From contig CAYMPA010000001.1 of assembly GCA_964392105.1 (NCBI GenBank), positions 1-64,000 on the forward strand: DNA of 64,000 nt. The letters run 5' to 3'. The translations under genes and the position numbers were made by a program. This document shows, in pieces, positions 41,761 through 50,527 of the stretch (its first letter is position 1; each line of letters begins with the position of its first letter). Under the pieces are notes generated by a model. It did no database searches and was not told where the DNA came from. It worked only from the letters and a program-made list of their open reading frames with translations. This stretch comes from UBA7359 sp964392105. GTDB lineage: Bacteria > Pseudomonadota > Gammaproteobacteria > Eutrophobiales > Eutrophobiaceae.

Positions 41761-43122
41761 TCAGCTTGTTAATGTATTTGTAAGGTTTACATAATCTTCT
41801 TCAATTCGATGTTCTGTTTTTCTTAATTCTTGTATTTTTCTGCATGCATGTAAAACAGTTGTATGATCTCGACCACCAAAGGCATCCCCTATTTCAGGCA
41901 AGCTATGATTAGTTAGTTCTTTAGAAATAGCCATAGCTACTTGTCTTGGCCTTGCAACAGAGCGGTTACGTCGTTTAGAAAGCAAATCAGCTACTCTGAT
42001 TTTGTAATATTCAGCGGTTGTTTTTTGAATATTTTCTATGGTGACTTGTTTGTCCTGAATGATAAGCAAATCACGTAAAGAATTTTGTGTAAATTCTAGT
42101 GTAATTGGCTTACCAGTTAAATTCGCATTTGCTATTACTCTGTTTAGCGCTCCCTCTAACTCTCGAACATTTGATCGAAATCGTTTTGCTATAAAAAAAG
42201 ATACTTCGTCAGGAAGCTGTTTTTCTGCTTGTAAGGATTTTTTTCGGATTATTGCAACACGTGTTTCGAGTTCAGGAGGATCAATAGAAACAGTGAGCCC
42301 CCAACCAAACCGGGATTTTAGTCTTTCCTCAAGACCGTTGACTTCTTTTGGATATCTATCACAAGTTAATATAATTTGATGTTGTCCCTCAAGTAGTGCA
42401 TTAAAGGTATGAAAAAATTCTTCCTGTGATCGTTCTTTTTTTGCAAAGAACTGAATATCGTCAATTAACAAGGCATCTAGAGAACGATAATGTCTTTTAA
42501 ATTCATTGATAACATTATGTTGTAATGCCCTGACCATATCAGCAACGAATCGTTCAGAATGGAGGTAGGCAATGTTAGCAGTAGGTTTTTGTTCAAGAAT
42601 AGCTGCACCAATTGCGTGCATTAAATGTGTCTTACCTAAACCAACACCACCATAAATAAATAAAGGGTTGTATGCACCACCTGGGTTTTCTGCAACCTGC
42701 ATGGAGGCAGCCCTTGCTAGCTGATTGGATTTGCCTTCAACAAAAGAATTAAAAGTAAAAGATGTATTTAAATTACTGGAATGTTTGATGGGTTTTATCG
42801 TGTCTTTTTCTGTAAAAGAATTAACAGAACGGGTTTGTGACGACTTAATTTGTTTTGTTTCTGTCTTATTACTGTTCCGACTACCAATTTCAAGTTTTAG
42901 AGAGAATTTCTCACTATTTTTTTGTCCACCACACAATAATTCTTCCATTCTTGACAGGTAGCGTTCGCTTATCCAGTCAAGCACAAAACGATTAGGTGCT
43001 AGCAGGCGTATGGCATTATCGCTTTCAATAGCGTGTAATGGGCGTATCCATGTATTGAACTGCTGAGGTGATAGCTCACCCTCAAGCCGTTCCAGGCAAC
43101 GTTTCCATGGGGATGTTCCCAC
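41761..43122 (-). CDS. dnaA: Chromosomal replication initiator protein DnaA
   Basis: DnaA binds 9-bp boxes at oriC, opens the duplex and loads helicase. The 453-residue protein shows domain I (WKRCLERLEGELSPQQFNTWIRPL), a polar linker (about 80-115), the AAA+ domain with Walker A GGVGLGKT and Walker B LLIDDIQFF, the Arg-finger region LKSRFGWGL, and the C-terminal box-binding motif GGRDHTTVLHACRKI. The start is a GTG at 43122 with GAGGG nine bases upstream. A perfect DnaA box upstream (43189-43197) suggests autoregulation. Confidence 0.98.
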   Translation of the reverse strand: MGTSPWKRCLERLEGELSPQQFNTWIRPLHAIESDNAIRLLAPNRFVLDWISERYLSRMEELLCGGQKNSEKFSLKLEIGSRNSNKTETKQIKSSQTRSVNSFTEKDTIKPIKHSSNLNTSFTFNSFVEGKSNQLARAASMQVAENPGGAYNPLFIYGGVGLGKTHLMHAIGAAILEQKPTANIAYLHSERFVADMVRALQHNVINEFKRHYRSLDALLIDDIQFFAKKERSQEEFFHTFNALLEGQHQIILTCDRYPKEVNGLEERLKSRFGWGLTVSIDPPELETRVAIIRKKSLQAEKQLPDEVSFFIAKRFRSNVRELEGALNRVIANANLTGKPITLEFTQNSLRDLLIIQDKQVTIENIQKTTAEYYKIRVADLLSKRRNRSVARPRQVAMAISKELTNHSLPEIGDAFGGRDHTTVLHACRKIQELRKTEHRIEEDYVNLTNTLTS

Positions 43123-43188
43123 TAAATAAACCCTCGTTGAAAATCAAAAAATGAAGTGAAAGAAGAAGTTTATACCTGATTAAAATAG

Positions 43189-43197
43189 TTATCCACA
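43189..43197. promoter_or_regulatory. DnaA box between dnaA and rpmH
   Basis: TTATCCACA, a perfect DnaA box, 67 bp before the dnaA start. It is the only clear box in the 185-bp dnaA-rpmH gap and could serve in dnaA autoregulation or as part of the origin. Confidence 0.75.
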
Positions 43198-43307
43198 ACA
43201 ACAAAAATCTCTATATTTTACAGGATATAATTGACATGTTTGTTGCTGCAACAGTAACATATGCGCCCTTTTAAATAGCGCCGCAAAGAAAATAAAGGCA
43301 TTTGCAT

Positions 43308-43442
43308 ATGAAACAGACTTATCAACCAAGTAAACTAAAGCGTAAAAGAAACCATGGCTTTCGAGCACGTATGCAAAGTCGTTCTGGAAAATTAATAATA
43401 AAAGCCCGACGGAACAAAGGAAGAAAAAGGCTTTCAGCATAG
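43308..43442 (+). CDS. rpmH: 50S ribosomal protein L34
   Basis: Ribosomal protein L34, a 44-residue basic protein of the large subunit, too short for routine frame calling. The sequence runs MKQTYQPSKLKRKRNHGF through ARMQSRSGK to GRKRLSA, matching L34 along its full length; the family more often reads MKRTFQPS and RTK at comparable places. The ATG at 43308 has AAAGG about nine bases upstream. It opens the rpmH-rnpA-yidD-yidC-mnmE block, divergent from dnaA. Confidence 0.97.
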   Translation: MKQTYQPSKLKRKRNHGFRARMQSRSGKLIIKARRNKGRKRLSA

Positions 43443-43448
43443 ATGTAA

Positions 43449-43802
43449 TTGACAGTGTCTTCGTTCGGAGGCCGTTTTCGGGCTTATAACAGGCTAAAAC
43501 GACCAGAAGAATTCAGGCGAGTGTTTTCTTCCAGGCATCGCTCCAGCGATAAACCACTCTTGTTTCTGGTCAGAAACAACGAAACTACCCTAGCGCGTTT
43601 AGGAATGACAGTCCCAAAGAAACACATTCACAAATCTGTTGATCGTAATCGACTAAAGCGCATTATCAGGGAAAGCTTTCGGTTGAGACAAAAGCAACTG
43701 GCAGGAAGGGATGTAGTAGTGGTTGTTAAAAGCCGACTGGATGTTAAACGGGAGAATGTTGAATCTATACTCATTAAATACTGGGAAAAAGTTATTAAAT
43801 GA
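43449..43802 (+). CDS. rnpA: Ribonuclease P protein component
   Basis: RnpA is the protein cofactor of RNase P, which matures tRNA 5' ends. The 117-residue protein has FGGRFRAYNRLKRPEEFRRVF at the N-terminus and the RNR signature VDRNRLKRIIRESFRL in the middle. The start is uncertain: a TTG at 43449 opens the frame and a GTG at 43455 is equally plausible; both lack a strong Shine-Dalgarno. It begins seven to thirteen bases after rpmH and overlaps yidD by four bases, so translation is probably coupled. Confidence 0.95.
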   Translation: MTVSSFGGRFRAYNRLKRPEEFRRVFSSRHRSSDKPLLFLVRNNETTLARLGMTVPKKHIHKSVDRNRLKRIIRESFRLRQKQLAGRDVVVVVKSRLDVKRENVESILIKYWEKVIK

Positions 43803-44029
43803 AAACAGCTTTATTAAAGTTTATTATTATTTATCAACGATATATTAGCCCGTGTTTTCCTCCGTGCTGTAGATTCCATCCAACGTGCTCAGAATACACC
43901 GCTGTAGCAGTCTCTAAGCATGGTGTTTTAAAAGGCTTGCTATTAAGTGTACAACGCGTTTGTCGTTGTCATCCGTTTCATGAGGGCGGCTTTGATCCTG
44001 TGCCGTCAGATGCGTCGAAGAATAATTAA
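43799..44029 (+). CDS. yidD: Membrane protein insertion efficiency factor YidD
   Basis: YidD is a small membrane-associated protein that aids YidC-dependent insertion. The 76-residue sequence shows LLKFIIIYQRYISPCFPPCCRFHPTCSEYT with the family's conserved cysteines, the AVSKHGVLKGLLLSVQRVCRCHPF segment and a GGFDPVP end. It overlaps rnpA by four bases and its last base is the first base of the yidC ATG. No defect is seen. Confidence 0.95.
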   Translation: MKTALLKFIIIYQRYISPCFPPCCRFHPTCSEYTAVAVSKHGVLKGLLLSVQRVCRCHPFHEGGFDPVPSDASKNN

Positions 44030-45696
44030 TGGAAACGACACGCTTTATTTTATTAATTGCATTGGGCCTGGTGCTAACCATGATCTGGCAAGCATGGCAA
44101 GAAGACTATGGAAAATTAATTTACCCTCACGCAATTAGTGAAGAACAATCATTAAGTCCGGCAACAAAGGCTATTGATATACCTGTGACACCAGAAGTAC
44201 CAACAGCCAGTAATAATGATGAAACAATTTCTTCTGTTTCAGAGCCGCTGGTAAAAGATCCATCTCTTGATGGAGATATTATTCATATTAAAACCGACAT
44301 GTTGGATCTTGAGGTCAACACGATCGGCGGGACAATCCAGCGACTGTCATTATTAAATTACCCCGTCTCTAAAAAACAAAAAGATGAAAAGGTTGTTTTG
44401 TTGAATCATGGGAATGATAATTTTTATCTGGTTCAGGGGGGTCTTTTAAGTAAAGCAGATGTTGCAAACCATAAAACGCTATTTGATTCTGAAAAAACCA
44501 ATTACGAATTAGAAGACAAAGATAGTATTTCTGTGCCGTTGTTTTGGGAGTCTGATAAAGGATTAAAAATTATAAAAACATTTACTTTTTATAAAGGACA
44601 GTATATCGCAGATATAAACTACGAAATAAGAAACACTACAACAGAAAGCTGGACAGGAAGTGTATACGGGCAGATAAACCGTACCGAACCGAAAAAAAAT
44701 AGCTCACGATTTATTTATACATATACCGGTGCAGTTATATCTTCTCCTGAGAAACGTTATAAGAAGATAAAGTTTAGTGATATTCAAGACGAAAAACTGT
44801 CTGTAGATATAACAAACGGTTGGGCTGCAATGCTTCAGCATTACTTTTTTACTGCATTAATACCCGGCTCAAAAGATGAAAAATATCATTATTATACCTT
44901 GAACCCGGATAACAGAAGTTATGTTATCGGTGCGATATCGCCCTCAAAAGCCATTCCTGCTGGCGCAAGCGAAAATTTAATTCATCGTGTTTACTTTGGA
45001 CCAAAACTTCAAAAAGAGATCAAACAATTTGCTGAAGGACTGGATTTAACGGCTGATTATGGAATTTTCTGGTTTCTTGCAGAACCATTGTATTGGGTTA
45101 TGGATCACATCCATATGTATACTAATAATTGGGGCTGGTCAATTATTCTAGTAACGCTTTTACTAAAATTATTGTTTTTTAAATTGTCTGCGGCCGGCTA
45201 CCGTTCTATGGCAAATATGCGCAAGGTTCAACCAAGACTTCTTTCCATTAGAGAACGATATAAAGATGACCGCGCACGGCTTAACCAGGCCATGATGGAT
45301 ATCTATAAGGAAGAAAAAATCAATCCCCTCGGCGGTTGTTTCCCGATTTTGGTTCAAATACCGGTATTTATTTCCTTGTATTGGGTGTTGTTAGAAAGTG
45401 TTGAGCTAAGACAGGCAGACTTTGTTTTATGGATCCATGATCTGTCTATTCCTGATCCCTTTTATGTTTTGCCATTGTTAATGGGCGTGACAATGTTCGT
45501 GCAGCAAAAACTGAACCCTGCACCCATGGATCCTGTTCAGGAAAAAGTCATGTCTGCTTTGCCAGTCGTGTTCACGGTATTTTTTGCTTTTTTCCCTGCC
45601 GGCCTGGTTTTATATTGGGTTGTTAATAACACTCTTTCTATTGCACAACAGTGGGTAATTACCCGTAATCTGGAGCGAGCAAGCTCTCATAAATAA
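44029..45696 (+). CDS. yidC: Membrane protein insertase YidC
   Basis: YidC inserts and folds inner-membrane proteins, alone or with SecYEG. The 555-residue protein has an N-terminal signal-anchor (RFILLIALGLVLTMIWQAW), a large periplasmic beta-domain (about 80-340), and five C-terminal helices with the core WGWSIILVTLLLKLLFF, the conserved Arg region SMANMRKVQPRLLSIRERYKDD, and GGCFPILVQIPVFISLYWVL. The Gram-negative long form is evident from the periplasmic domain. It lies between yidD and mnmE in the classic order. Confidence 0.97.
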   Translation: METTRFILLIALGLVLTMIWQAWQEDYGKLIYPHAISEEQSLSPATKAIDIPVTPEVPTASNNDETISSVSEPLVKDPSLDGDIIHIKTDMLDLEVNTIGGTIQRLSLLNYPVSKKQKDEKVVLLNHGNDNFYLVQGGLLSKADVANHKTLFDSEKTNYELEDKDSISVPLFWESDKGLKIIKTFTFYKGQYIADINYEIRNTTTESWTGSVYGQINRTEPKKNSSRFIYTYTGAVISSPEKRYKKIKFSDIQDEKLSVDITNGWAAMLQHYFFTALIPGSKDEKYHYYTLNPDNRSYVIGAISPSKAIPAGASENLIHRVYFGPKLQKEIKQFAEGLDLTADYGIFWFLAEPLYWVMDHIHMYTNNWGWSIILVTLLLKLLFFKLSAAGYRSMANMRKVQPRLLSIRERYKDDRARLNQAMMDIYKEEKINPLGGCFPILVQIPVFISLYWVLLESVELRQADFVLWIHDLSIPDPFYVLPLLMGVTMFVQQKLNPAPMDPVQEKVMSALPVVFTVFFAFFPAGLVLYWVVNNTLSIAQQWVITRNLERASSHK

Positions 45697-45717
45697 TTCT
45701 GTTGAGCGGTTAACGCT

Positions 45718-47061
45718 ATGCCAGAAAACAATGACACGATAGCAGCTATTGCAACTCCGTCAGGACGAGGAGGCATCGGTGTAATTCGCGTCTCTGGAAA
45801 ACGCAGCAAAGAAATCTTCAAAGCACTGACTGGCGGCCCTCCAAAACCACGTCTGGCGCAATATGTTTCCTATAAATCTTCTACTCAGAAAACCATCGAT
45901 AAAGGCATTGCCCTTTATTTTGAAGCACCATCATCGTATACCGGTGAAGATGTTATGGAATGCCACGCACACGGTAGTCGTATCGTATTAGGGATGTTAT
46001 TGGACGAAATAGTTTCTTTGGGGGCAAGGGTCGCATCACCGGGAGAGTTTACAGAAAGAGCATTTTTGAATAATAAGATCGACCTGATTCAGGCTGAGGC
46101 TGTTGCTGATTTGATAGACAGTAATTCGAAGAAAGCAGCACGTAGCGCAATGCAGTCTCTCGAAGGCGTGTTTTCTAACAACATCACGCAACTAAGGGAT
46201 CAAATATTTAATGCCAGAACCCTGGTTGAAGCCGCATTGGATTTTCCTGATGAAGAAGATGTTGATATAAGCATTGACCCGGCAATTGGAATTATAAGAG
46301 AAAGTCTGGCCATACTTGATGAATTGTTGATTAAAGCAAAAGCCGGACGCGTCCTGGATCAAAATCCGTCTGTTGTTATTGTTGGTTCACCAAACGCAGG
46401 AAAATCAAGCATCATTAATTATTTATCTGGTTTTGATTCGGCCATTGTTTCAACATTGCCCGGAACAACACGCGACATTATCAGGGAAAAAGTTTTGCTT
46501 GGGGACTACGCAATAACATTAGTTGATACTGCCGGATTACGTGAAACCCATGAAGCAATAGAAAAAGAAGGCGTAGACAGGGCTTATAAAGCACTTGGTC
46601 TTGCAGATCTTGTTCTATATGTTCTCGACCACAGCCTGAAGCAAACAATAGAACAGGATGCGCTGGATAAATATTTGTCTCCCGGCGCCAGGGCAATTAT
46701 CGTAAAGAATAAAATTGATCTCTGTGAAGAAAGGAAATTTGAGAATATGGACAATGAGGTTTACGTGTCAGCAAAAACAGGCAAAGGCATAGATAAACTA
46801 ATCGAGAAAATATGTTTAAATCTTGATATAACAGGGAATGAAGAAGATATGATATTCGCCCGTCAACGACATATTGAAGCATTAGGTTCGGTAAAAAACC
46901 ATTTGCAACGCGCATTATCTGACGTTGATAAAAATGCTGGTTTAGAAATATTAGCTGAATCATTGAGACTAGGTCTGTCGGGGTTTGATGAGATTACAGG
47001 CAAGACAACAAGTGATGACATTTTAGGCGATGTGTTTTCGCGATTTTGTATTGGCAAATGA
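45718..47061 (+). CDS. mnmE: tRNA uridine-5-carboxymethylaminomethyl modification GTPase
   Basis: MnmE with MnmG modifies the wobble uridine of certain tRNAs. The 447-residue protein has the N-terminal folate-binding domain (TIAAIATPSGRGGIGVIRVSG), a helical domain, and an inserted G domain with GSPNAGKSS, DTAGLRE and KNKIDL. The C-terminal zinc-free FCIGK motif carries the catalytic Cys. The gene closes the rpmH block; the glycan cluster begins 13 bp later with a DUF6165 gene. Confidence 0.97.
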   Translation: MPENNDTIAAIATPSGRGGIGVIRVSGKRSKEIFKALTGGPPKPRLAQYVSYKSSTQKTIDKGIALYFEAPSSYTGEDVMECHAHGSRIVLGMLLDEIVSLGARVASPGEFTERAFLNNKIDLIQAEAVADLIDSNSKKAARSAMQSLEGVFSNNITQLRDQIFNARTLVEAALDFPDEEDVDISIDPAIGIIRESLAILDELLIKAKAGRVLDQNPSVVIVGSPNAGKSSIINYLSGFDSAIVSTLPGTTRDIIREKVLLGDYAITLVDTAGLRETHEAIEKEGVDRAYKALGLADLVLYVLDHSLKQTIEQDALDKYLSPGARAIIVKNKIDLCEERKFENMDNEVYVSAKTGKGIDKLIEKICLNLDITGNEEDMIFARQRHIEALGSVKNHLQRALSDVDKNAGLEILAESLRLGLSGFDEITGKTTSDDILGDVFSRFCIGK

Positions 47062-47074
47062 TTGAAAAGAGGAA

Positions 47075-47482
47075 ATGGATGTGAGTATAAAAATAGAAAT
47101 TTCCGTTGGCGAGCTGTTAGACAAGATAACTATCCTTGAAATAAAAACGGAAAGAATCAAAGATGCGAAAAAATTAATAAATATTAACAAGGAACTTGAG
47201 GTTTTAAATAGTCATTGGAGCAAATCATCCTTTACAAATAACAGCCTGGATAATGAGATTAATGCATTAAAAAAAGTAAATGAACAATTATGGGAAATAG
47301 AAGACGCAATAAGAGGCAAAGAAAAAGAGCAGGCGTTTGATAAAGAGTTTGTTGAATTGGCAAGGTCAATTTATTTTGCGAATGATAAACGAGCTAATAT
47401 TAAACATACAATTAATAGTAAAACCGGCTCTGACTTGATCGAAGAAAAATCTTACAGTGAATACAGTTCAACTAACTCTTGA
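47075..47482 (+). CDS. DUF6165 family protein
   Basis: A 135-residue charged, helical cytoplasmic protein. ISVGELLDKITILEIKTERI at the N-terminus and the later LWEIEDAIRGKE and NDKRANIKHTIN segments match the DUF6165 family, which is often found beside sugar-transfer genes; its role is not known to me. The ATG at 47075 has AGAGGA upstream. It is the first gene of the plus-strand glycan genes after mnmE and may share the mnmE transcript. Confidence 0.78.
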   Translation: MDVSIKIEISVGELLDKITILEIKTERIKDAKKLININKELEVLNSHWSKSSFTNNSLDNEINALKKVNEQLWEIEDAIRGKEKEQAFDKEFVELARSIYFANDKRANIKHTINSKTGSDLIEEKSYSEYSSTNS

Positions 47483-47537
47483 TTTTTTTATCATAACAAT
47501 AATGTTAAAAGGCCATAATATATAGCAACACAATCGT

Positions 47538-48446
47538 ATGGCTGTTAAAAACATATTATTTATAGGGCTAAGCTCAGTTGGCGATGTTGTTATGACAACA
47601 CCAGTATTACAATCCTTGCATAATAAATACCCAGAAGCATTGTTTGATATTGTTACCGATAATCGATCGGTAGCGTTATACGAAAGTTATCCTTATAAGA
47701 ATAATATTTATTTGAAAGACAAGAATAAATTCTTAAGAGGCGTACCTGATCTTTTATTAAGACTATGGAAGAAACGTTATGACATTATTGTTGATTTAAG
47801 AACAGACGGCCTTGCTTATCTATTAAGAAGTAAAAAAAGATATACCAAATGGTCTGCAAAAAGCTATGGCCCTCATGCAGTCGAAGATTTGTTAGGGGTG
47901 ATTTCAAGCTTGCATGGAAATGAGTCAATCCCGCATACACAGGTTTGGTTGTCTGAATCGAACCGTGTCTATGCAAACAAACAAGTTTCAGTTTTTAAAA
48001 ATAAAGAAAAGCTTTTGGCTATCTCTGTTGGAGATCCGAATAAGCCAGTTAAAACCTGGCCTACAGATAAGTTTATTGAATTACTTAACCGATACAAAGA
48101 TGATTTTTCTGGCCTGATATTTTTAGGCGGCGCTTCCGAGAAAGCAAACACCCTTAAAGTAGCGGAAAATATTGATATTACATATATTAATGCCACTGGT
48201 AATAGTTTATTAGAGTCTGCCGCCTTGATCGAAAAATCTTGTCTTTACATTGGGCCTGATTCGGGTCTTGGACACATTGCCAGTGCGTTAAAAATCCCCA
48301 CCATAAGCTTGTTTAGTCAGGTTAGTCCTGAGCGATTTCGTCCATGGGGTAATAAAGCCGTTTGCTTTCGTGGCGAACATAATGATGCACGTTATATTTC
48401 TGTTGATGAGATCAGCAGCGCAATTAGAGGGCTTCTTGGTGAATGA
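47538..48446 (+). CDS. Glycosyltransferase family 9 protein (heptosyltransferase-like) 1
   Basis: A 302-residue GT-B enzyme of family 9, which includes LPS heptosyltransferases. It shows ILFIGLSSVGDVVMTTPVLQSL at the N-terminus, the nucleotide-sugar site in SVGDPNKPVKTWP, and the C-terminal IGPDSGLGHIASALKIPTISLF with the GPDSGLxH pattern. Donor and acceptor cannot be told; ADP-heptose is only the family default. It precedes a GT-A-like gene whose GTG start overlaps its stop. Confidence 0.9.
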   Translation: MAVKNILFIGLSSVGDVVMTTPVLQSLHNKYPEALFDIVTDNRSVALYESYPYKNNIYLKDKNKFLRGVPDLLLRLWKKRYDIIVDLRTDGLAYLLRSKKRYTKWSAKSYGPHAVEDLLGVISSLHGNESIPHTQVWLSESNRVYANKQVSVFKNKEKLLAISVGDPNKPVKTWPTDKFIELLNRYKDDFSGLIFLGGASEKANTLKVAENIDITYINATGNSLLESAALIEKSCLYIGPDSGLGHIASALKIPTISLFSQVSPERFRPWGNKAVCFRGEHNDARYISVDEISSAIRGLLGE

Positions 48447-49386
48447 ATTCCTGCGCATACTGGATCGTTTTCTGAAAAAGCAGGGATACTCGATAAAAAA
48501 ACATCCAGAATATAATCTTTTGCCGCTCCAGGATTTCAATAATCTAACCGAACAAAAAAGGGTTTATGAGTCTTTTAATTCAAATGACAAACCCAAACAA
48601 GACAATTTAGAGAAACTGGAAATATGTTTGCGTACTTGTATTAATGATAAACGGGCCAAGGGCAAACGCAATGAACTTACAAATGTAAGCCTGGAAGAGC
48701 ATCTTTTGACATGTATAAAATCTCTTTTAATTTCAACCAACGATGCTATAAGCAAGGGCGTTGATATCAATTTTACAGTGTTTGATGATCGATCTGAAGA
48801 AAGCCTGGTAAAAAAGATAGAAGCACTATGTGGAAAACTAACATGTGAATGGAATATCTTAACTACAGAAAAGCCGGGGCAGGGGCAGTCGCTTCATCAA
48901 AACTTTAATTACGCCAGGAAAGGCGAAGGTCTTTTTTATTTTTGTGAAGATGATTATCTGCATACAAAAAAAGCCATTTTTGAAATGGTGGATTTCTATA
49001 AAAAAATACACGCTCAAACAGGATCTCACATGTTGTTATACCCGCAAGAGCATGAAATAGTTTTCAAGCAATTTAATTATCCTTCTTATATTCTTTATAG
49101 CGACACAAGGCGCTGGCGAACAATAAGCCATGCCACACATACATTTTTTACTCATTCAGATGTTGTGAGTGAATACTGGGACTATTTTGAAAATACTAAA
49201 TTTGTGGGTGTAAAGGAAAAACGCCACATGGGCTCGGAGAAAAAAACGACTGATCAACTGTTTAATCATATACCGGGGTTTTCACCTATTCCAGCAGTTG
49301 CAGTTCACTTGCAAACTGAGCATTGTTTGCCCCCGTTTTTTAATTGGCGTGAAATTTGGGATGGACTAGAGATAAGCGAAACTTAG
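48439..49386 (+). CDS. GT-A fold glycosyltransferase-like protein
   Basis: A 315-residue protein, probably a family 2-like glycosyltransferase. It has a GT-A core: INFTVFDDRSEESLV resembles the nucleotide-binding strand, and YFCEDDYLHTKKAIFEMV holds an EDD acidic cluster where a DxD motif would be. The rest (HMLLYPQEHEI, RRWRTISHATHTFF) is not diagnostic. The GTG at 48439, overlapping the upstream stop, is preferred over an ATG at 48370 deep inside the preceding gene. Substrate is unknown. Its 3' end faces the minus-strand glycan genes 19 bp away. Confidence 0.72.
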   Translation: MNEFLRILDRFLKKQGYSIKKHPEYNLLPLQDFNNLTEQKRVYESFNSNDKPKQDNLEKLEICLRTCINDKRAKGKRNELTNVSLEEHLLTCIKSLLISTNDAISKGVDINFTVFDDRSEESLVKKIEALCGKLTCEWNILTTEKPGQGQSLHQNFNYARKGEGLFYFCEDDYLHTKKAIFEMVDFYKKIHAQTGSHMLLYPQEHEIVFKQFNYPSYILYSDTRRWRTISHATHTFFTHSDVVSEYWDYFENTKFVGVKEKRHMGSEKKTTDQLFNHIPGFSPIPAVAVHLQTEHCLPPFFNWREIWDGLEISET

Positions 49387-49405
49387 TGCAAGCTTAAATC
49401 AGTAG

Positions 49406-50506
49406 TTATATTAGTTTGGTAAATTCTGCATAGACTTCATCGGCACTGATATTCTTCATGCAGATGTTGTCTGCACAAATTGTTTTAAGGCAAAAACTGC
49501 AAGGCAATATTTTCTCTATAACAATTGAATCTTTATTGTTTGGGTGCCATTTGTTTGTCAGCTCTCTTGTTGATATAAGAGCAATAATTTTTGTTCCTGC
49601 TGCATCACATAAATGCATAGCGCCAGTATCCAGACTGATCGCAATAGCGGTCTTTTTTAACACATAAAATAATTCAGGAATTGATAATTTATCACAAACG
49701 CTCATCGTGTTTTTTGCTTTTGAAGTTATGAATTTAGCATCTTTAACATCATCTTTCCCACCGACTATTAAGATTTCATGTTTATTTCCAATAAGGTTTG
49801 CAAGGGACACCCAATGATCCAAAGGCCATTTTTTCGGTTGCAATTTTCCGCCGATGATAAATGCAATTGGTTTAGGGGTTTCAAGCAAGCTTATAATCGC
49901 TTTGTTTTCAGGCTGCATGCTATTTATTGGGTAATCGATATTACCGGTTAACCCGGCGTGTTTCATGTTATTGATGAAACGCTCAGTTTCTGTGGGTATG
50001 TCGAGATATTTTTTCTGTAGGCGCATGAATGATTTTATCCGTCCGTGATCCCAGCCAAGGGCGCTCTTGATGCCGAGCATGAAACGAACAAGGAACATAT
50101 TTCTTATAGATTTGTACAAACCCAGGTTTTGAGGAAGCTGTATAAAAAGATCATATTGATTATTTTTAAGTTGTTTAAGCGTCGCCACACGCTCATCTTT
50201 ATTAACAATAACAAGATTATTTACCAGTTTACTGTTCAGTTTCAGGTCCTTAAAAGTAATGCCATTGTTGCAAATAGTTAGCAAGTCTATTTGTGCCTTC
50301 GGAAAGTTTTGCCTGATTATAGATAGTGCTGGAAGTGCAACAATTGAATCACCAAAGGCACCATCTCGATTAATGAGAATCCTGTAATAATATTTTTTGC
50401 TAACAAAAAGGCAGGCAATAAAAAGTTTGATTATATGTATGCGAATAGTTTTTATTGAGTTCACATACAACAAAGCAAATCTATCAGGCGCTTTCATTAG
50501 GGACAT
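49406..50506 (-). CDS. Glycosyltransferase family 9 protein (heptosyltransferase-like) 2
   Basis: A 366-residue family 9 enzyme. RILINRDGAFGDSIVALPALSII is the N-terminal motif, followed by FIIGGKLQPKKWPLDHW and the C-terminal SLDTGAMHLCDAAGTKIIALIS with the DTGAMH pattern. A 40-residue N-terminal extension with a hydrophobic stretch (IIKLFIACLFV) is unusual and may be a membrane tether or a mis-set start. C-terminal cysteines (CSFCLKTICADNICMKNI) are also notable. It is the last gene of the minus-strand glycan run. Confidence 0.87.
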   Translation of the reverse strand: MSLMKAPDRFALLYVNSIKTIRIHIIKLFIACLFVSKKYYYRILINRDGAFGDSIVALPALSIIRQNFPKAQIDLLTICNNGITFKDLKLNSKLVNNLVIVNKDERVATLKQLKNNQYDLFIQLPQNLGLYKSIRNMFLVRFMLGIKSALGWDHGRIKSFMRLQKKYLDIPTETERFINNMKHAGLTGNIDYPINSMQPENKAIISLLETPKPIAFIIGGKLQPKKWPLDHWVSLANLIGNKHEILIVGGKDDVKDAKFITSKAKNTMSVCDKLSIPELFYVLKKTAIAISLDTGAMHLCDAAGTKIIALISTRELTNKWHPNNKDSIVIEKILPCSFCLKTICADNICMKNISADEVYAEFTKLI

Positions 50507-50527
50507 TGTTTAAGTAGCTCGATATGA

